From the NCBI GenBank assembly GCA_021106755.1, contig JAIOTM010000105.1, positions 1 through 7,785 of the forward strand: 7,785 nt of DNA, in the 5' to 3' direction. The stretch is from Candidatus Cloacimonadota bacterium (lineage in GTDB: Bacteria; Cloacimonadota; Cloacimonadia; Cloacimonadales; JAIOQZ01). Below the pieces are notes generated by a model that did not search any database, had not been told where the DNA came from, and saw only the letters and a list, made by a program, of their open reading frames with translations. Below are positions 5,390-7,785 of this stretch, in pieces (positions within the stretch are counted from its first letter, which is position 1; each line of letters starts with the position of its first letter). The translations under genes were made by a program, and so were the position numbers.

Positions 5390-5427
5390 AAGTAATATCT
5401 TAAAACAACATTATACATAAATTACTT
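5390..5427 (-). promoter_or_regulatory. Candidate -10 box (TATAAT) within a 7-bp inverted repeat
   Basis: On the minus strand a perfect TATAAT (5410-5415) lies between the arms AAGTAAT (plus 5390-5396) and ATTACTT (plus 5421-5427). If used, transcription would begin about 200 bases before the scaffold start. No good -35 box lies 16-18 bases upstream, so a regulator or phage late activator would be needed. In such AT-rich sequence a chance TATAAT is quite possible. Confidence 0.28.
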
Positions 5428-5467
5428 TAAGTCGTATATGCTATTTTACTGCAATTCAACAATACAA

Positions 5468-5478
5468 GTACAATGTAC
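5468..5478. promoter_or_regulatory. Small palindrome, possible operator (GTACAATGTAC)
   Basis: GTACA and TGTAC form an 11-base palindrome with a one-base centre, the size of a weak repressor half-site pair. It lies in the AT-rich divergent region; no regulator gene is in the window to link it with. Confidence 0.2.
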
Positions 5479-5597
5479 AGTTCAGGTTATTAAAGGCACG
5501 ATAACATTAGTTAACCCTAATAGGTCGTTATGGAGAATCAGTTTCTATCAGCTTATTTGAGGTTAAGGACTCTTATCTCTGACAGTGAAATGAGTTG

Positions 5598-5621
5598 GCT
5601 TCATTTCTTCGCCCATGAAGC
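5598..5621. repeat. Hairpin GCTTCAT/ATGAAGC
   Basis: A perfect 7-bp inverted repeat with a 10-base loop lies about 107 bases upstream of the FapA start. It is enclosed by a longer-range inverted repeat (GGAGAATCAG at 5532-5541 against CTGATTCACC at 5630-5639, 9 of 10 matching). No T-run follows on either strand, so it is not a standard terminator. Confidence 0.4.
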
Positions 5622-5714
5622 GGAGTAATCTGATTCACCGCTCACATTTTATTTGTTTATCAGCAGTTGAATACTATCTTATCTAAAACGTGACACATGG
5701 ATGTTTATCCTTTC

Positions 5715-5720
5715 AGGAGG
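5715..5720 (+). promoter_or_regulatory. Ribosome binding site fixing the FapA start
   Basis: AGGAGG lies 7 bases before ATG at 5728. An in-frame ATG at 5701 has no such site and would place this Shine-Dalgarno sequence inside the coding region, so 5728 is the better start. Confidence 0.85.
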
Positions 5721-5727
5721 AGATTGT

Positions 5728-7752
5728 ATGAACACGGAAGAGATTTCTCTGGAAATTGAGTTTGAAGAAATCGGCAAGGGTAGTGCTATGATAATCAAAC
5801 GTATGCCACCGATACTGGAAGATGACTCACCTGTTAGTGCCGACCTGCTATTGGAACTTCTTGCTAAACGTGGCGTTAACACTGGGGTGGACGAAGAGGC
5901 TTTACGTTACTATGTTAATTTGGCAAAGGAGACAGGCAAGGTTTGGGTCAATTTGATGATAGCCCAAGGTGAGCCGGCAATTCCACGAGGCAAGCCAGTT
6001 CTCAAGATAAATGTTCCGGTCGATTGCGAACCCTCTAATCGTATTCGGTGGGGATTTCTCTCCAACTACATGGCTTCAGGTGATTTTAACACCGAAATCT
6101 CTTTGTTAAGCAAATCGATTTTATTGCATGAAGGTCAGGTTTTTGCCACGGTATTACCAACTACAGAGCAGAAGATGGGAAAAACTATCTATGGAAAAGA
6201 GACATCACCTGCCAGAGTACGTTACCATGAGTGGGAAGCGGGAGAAAATGTTCATTATGACGAAAAGAAACAAATCTTTTCCGCTGGATGTTGTGGTTAT
6301 CTCTTTTTAAGAGAAAACATTGTCGGGATTAAAGAAGCACTTGTACTGAGCGAAAACGACATGAAAATTCTCTTCATCAATCTTCCCCGCACCAATCCTG
6401 CAGAGTTGCCTGATGAGAAGGAGATGGAAAGTTTCGCACGTAAACGTAGTCTCCCGGACGATGTACTACTAACTGATGAGCTAATGCAGTTACCTTCTTT
6501 TCAGCATATCATCGTAGCTTCAGGTTCATTACCCGGTGAGTCAAAGGACGCGAAAATCAAACTAATCTCATCCATTGAAAATACTATTGGTGTAGAGGAT
6601 GAACACGGTAAAATAGACTGGAAAGAATGCGAAGTATTCCATAATGTCAGTGAAGGAGAAGTGCTTGCCGAAAAGCAATTACCTCAACAGGGAAAGGCAG
6701 GAATAAATCTTTTCGGCAAAATAATAAGCGCGCGATTGCCGAAAGATGTTCCTTTCACACCGGGTGGGGGAACCAGAAGTGAAACCGACGAAGAGGCCGG
6801 AATAATGCGGGTTTATGCAGTTGAAGACGGAATTCTCGAATATAAAAATAATATTCTTTCTGTTTTCTCGGTAATGAATATCCGTGGAAATGTAGATTAC
6901 AGCACAGGACATATCAAAACAAAAGCAAATGTCAATGTGCAGGGAGATATTCAAGCCGGATTCAATGTAGAAACAAGTCGAAATCTCATTGTCAGCGGTA
7001 CGATTGAGGATAACTGCAAAGTCAAAGCTGGTGGTGGAATACAGGTAATGGGTGGTATTATAGGCGAGGAAACTGTTGTTGAGTGTAAGGGTGACCTTAT
7101 CGCTAAATATGTAGAGATGTGCAATGTAAAAGTTGATGGGTTGATGACAATTCAGAGATACATACGTGGTGCGAAATGTCTTATCAAGGGTAATTTGACT
7201 GTCTTTGGGCATGGCATAAATCTCAATGAACGTGGTGCTTTGGTGGATGCTGAGATAAAAATTTCAGGATCTGTCTTTATTCCGGTAGTTGGTAGCGACG
7301 CGGGTTTGAAATCCAGTATCTGGTTTGGGCACAACGAGGCACTTGCCCGTAAAATTGCCCGCAGGGAAAAGACACTGAAAGGTCTTCACGATAAGATTCA
7401 GATACTCAACGATCAATTCGATGAAGTGGATATCACAGCTTCGGATATTTATCGAAAAATGCAACAGATTCCAGCCCTGACAAAGGAGAAAGTGATTCAG
7501 GCAATTCAGGAAAAAAATAGTCTGGATAAAAAAATAACGATGATGCAGGAAATCCTTGATAAAGAGTTGGCTGAACGCATAAAGATGTTGGAATCTTCCA
7601 GAGTAAATATAAGCAAGAAAATCATACCGGATTTAGTGCTTCACTGCGATGATATGCAGCTTACAATTGATACAATTGAAGCACCAAGCATGTTCTATTT
7701 CAATCTTAAATCGCGCCTGATAGAACGTTCATCGTATCTGCACACTCAATAG
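5728..7752 (+). CDS. fapA: FapA (flagellar assembly protein A) family, DUF342 protein
   Basis: This 674-residue cytoplasmic protein has no signal peptide or membrane segment. Order of parts: an N-terminal DUF342 domain (1-95) with 'LLELLAKRGVNTGVDEEAL', then a region with two copies of the family's 'GK.G...(Y/F)GK' turn (about 150-158 and 323-332). A right-handed beta-helix follows at about 380-530, with repeats such as NVDYSTGHI, NVNVQGDIQAGF and GGGIQVMGGIIG. Then come a coiled coil (about 538-632, Lys/Glu/Ile/Leu-rich) and a short C-terminal beta tail. Length and order are normal for FapA homologues. In Vibrio vulnificus FapA links glucose PTS status to polar flagellar assembly; in most lineages the role is unproven, so the symbol marks family only and is not the amyloid FapA of Pseudomonas. 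It is transcribed away from the phage genes and is probably a host gene flanking the prophage. No frameshift is seen. The 33 bases after the stop are A-rich and show no clear terminator. Confidence 0.9.
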   Translation: MNTEEISLEIEFEEIGKGSAMIIKRMPPILEDDSPVSADLLLELLAKRGVNTGVDEEALRYYVNLAKETGKVWVNLMIAQGEPAIPRGKPVLKINVPVDCEPSNRIRWGFLSNYMASGDFNTEISLLSKSILLHEGQVFATVLPTTEQKMGKTIYGKETSPARVRYHEWEAGENVHYDEKKQIFSAGCCGYLFLRENIVGIKEALVLSENDMKILFINLPRTNPAELPDEKEMESFARKRSLPDDVLLTDELMQLPSFQHIIVASGSLPGESKDAKIKLISSIENTIGVEDEHGKIDWKECEVFHNVSEGEVLAEKQLPQQGKAGINLFGKIISARLPKDVPFTPGGGTRSETDEEAGIMRVYAVEDGILEYKNNILSVFSVMNIRGNVDYSTGHIKTKANVNVQGDIQAGFNVETSRNLIVSGTIEDNCKVKAGGGIQVMGGIIGEETVVECKGDLIAKYVEMCNVKVDGLMTIQRYIRGAKCLIKGNLTVFGHGINLNERGALVDAEIKISGSVFIPVVGSDAGLKSSIWFGHNEALARKIARREKTLKGLHDKIQILNDQFDEVDITASDIYRKMQQIPALTKEKVIQAIQEKNSLDKKITMMQEILDKELAERIKMLESSRVNISKKIIPDLVLHCDDMQLTIDTIEAPSMFYFNLKSRLIERSSYLHTQ

Positions 7753-7785
7753 TTATTTCAAATAAAAAAAAACACCCGCACCCAG

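Larger units (their letters stand above)
5200..5727. other. AT-rich divergent intergenic region without a convincing gene
   Basis: About 530 bases lie between the divergently transcribed scaffold and FapA genes. It is visibly more AT-rich than the flanks and holds only short open frames. The longest one noticed by eye is 32 codons (5530-5628, plus strand, starts MENQFLSAYL) with only a weak AGG upstream. The region must carry the start signals for FapA and perhaps for the phage operon. It contains several inverted repeats, listed separately, but no tRNA, no obvious att repeat and no terminator with a T-tract. Confidence 0.7.

Noticed and set aside
5465..5480. LexA-like box around CTGTACATTGTACTTG (minus strand)
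   Set aside because: The left half fits CTGT, but the right half differs from ACAG at three of four bases; not a credible SOS box.
5701..5727. Upstream ATG for FapA adding nine residues
   Set aside because: It has no Shine-Dalgarno sequence, and the AGGAGG at 5715-5720 would be inside the gene; ATG at 5728 fits better.
6679..7212. 177-codon minus-strand open frame within the FapA gene
   Set aside because: It is fully antisense to the conserved beta-helix region of FapA, with composition typical of a shadow frame and no ribosome binding site noted.
7753..7785. A-rich tail after FapA as a terminator
   Set aside because: A run of A precedes a C-rich stretch on the plus strand, but no stem precedes a T-tract in the direction of transcription within the window.

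Overview
The window holds two oppositely oriented blocks. Positions 1-5199 (minus strand) are part of the head-tail morphogenesis operon of a tailed phage or prophage. Positions 5728-7752 (plus strand) are one long bacterial-type gene for a FapA/DUF342 protein. An AT-rich gene-poor stretch of about 530 bases separates them. The host cannot be named from this sequence. Strong Shine-Dalgarno sites (GGAG, GGAGG, AGGAGG) before almost every gene argue against a Bacteroidota-type translation system. A FapA homologue points to a bacterium from a lineage that carries DUF342 proteins. Base composition is moderate in the genes and clearly more AT-rich in the gap.

In transcription order (right to left) the phage block reads: scaffold (GP20-like), HK97-fold major capsid protein (GP7-like), Bbp16-like capsid cement protein, a spacer with three consecutive hairpins, head-tail adaptor, a small orphan ORF, tail terminator, major tail tube, tail assembly chaperone with a programmed -1 frameshift, and the N-terminus of the tape measure protein, which runs off the left edge. 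Stops and starts overlap or lie a few bases apart, so this is one tightly coupled unit. Together the products build a scaffolded, cement-decorated capsid and a long tail with a tube and a length ruler, so the virion is most likely siphovirus- or myovirus-like. No sheath gene is seen in the visible part, which favours siphovirus.

The best-supported non-obvious feature is the frameshift cassette. The chaperone ORF ends in the heptamer A AAA AAC directly followed by TGA. Eight bases later comes a 9-bp perfect stem-loop. The -1 frame is then open for 111 codons, to position 390, across a 300-base stretch that otherwise has no gene, and it ends inside the tape measure gene. This is the G/GT arrangement of lambda-type tails. 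A second A AAA AAC, in phase with the extension frame, follows the hairpin.

Terminase and portal genes, normally just upstream of the scaffold, are absent; the divergent FapA gene is there instead. The 5200-5727 gap may therefore be a prophage/host boundary, the edge of a rearranged or decayed prophage, or the start of a separate late transcription unit. I see no tRNA, CRISPR array, insertion sequence or convincing att site.
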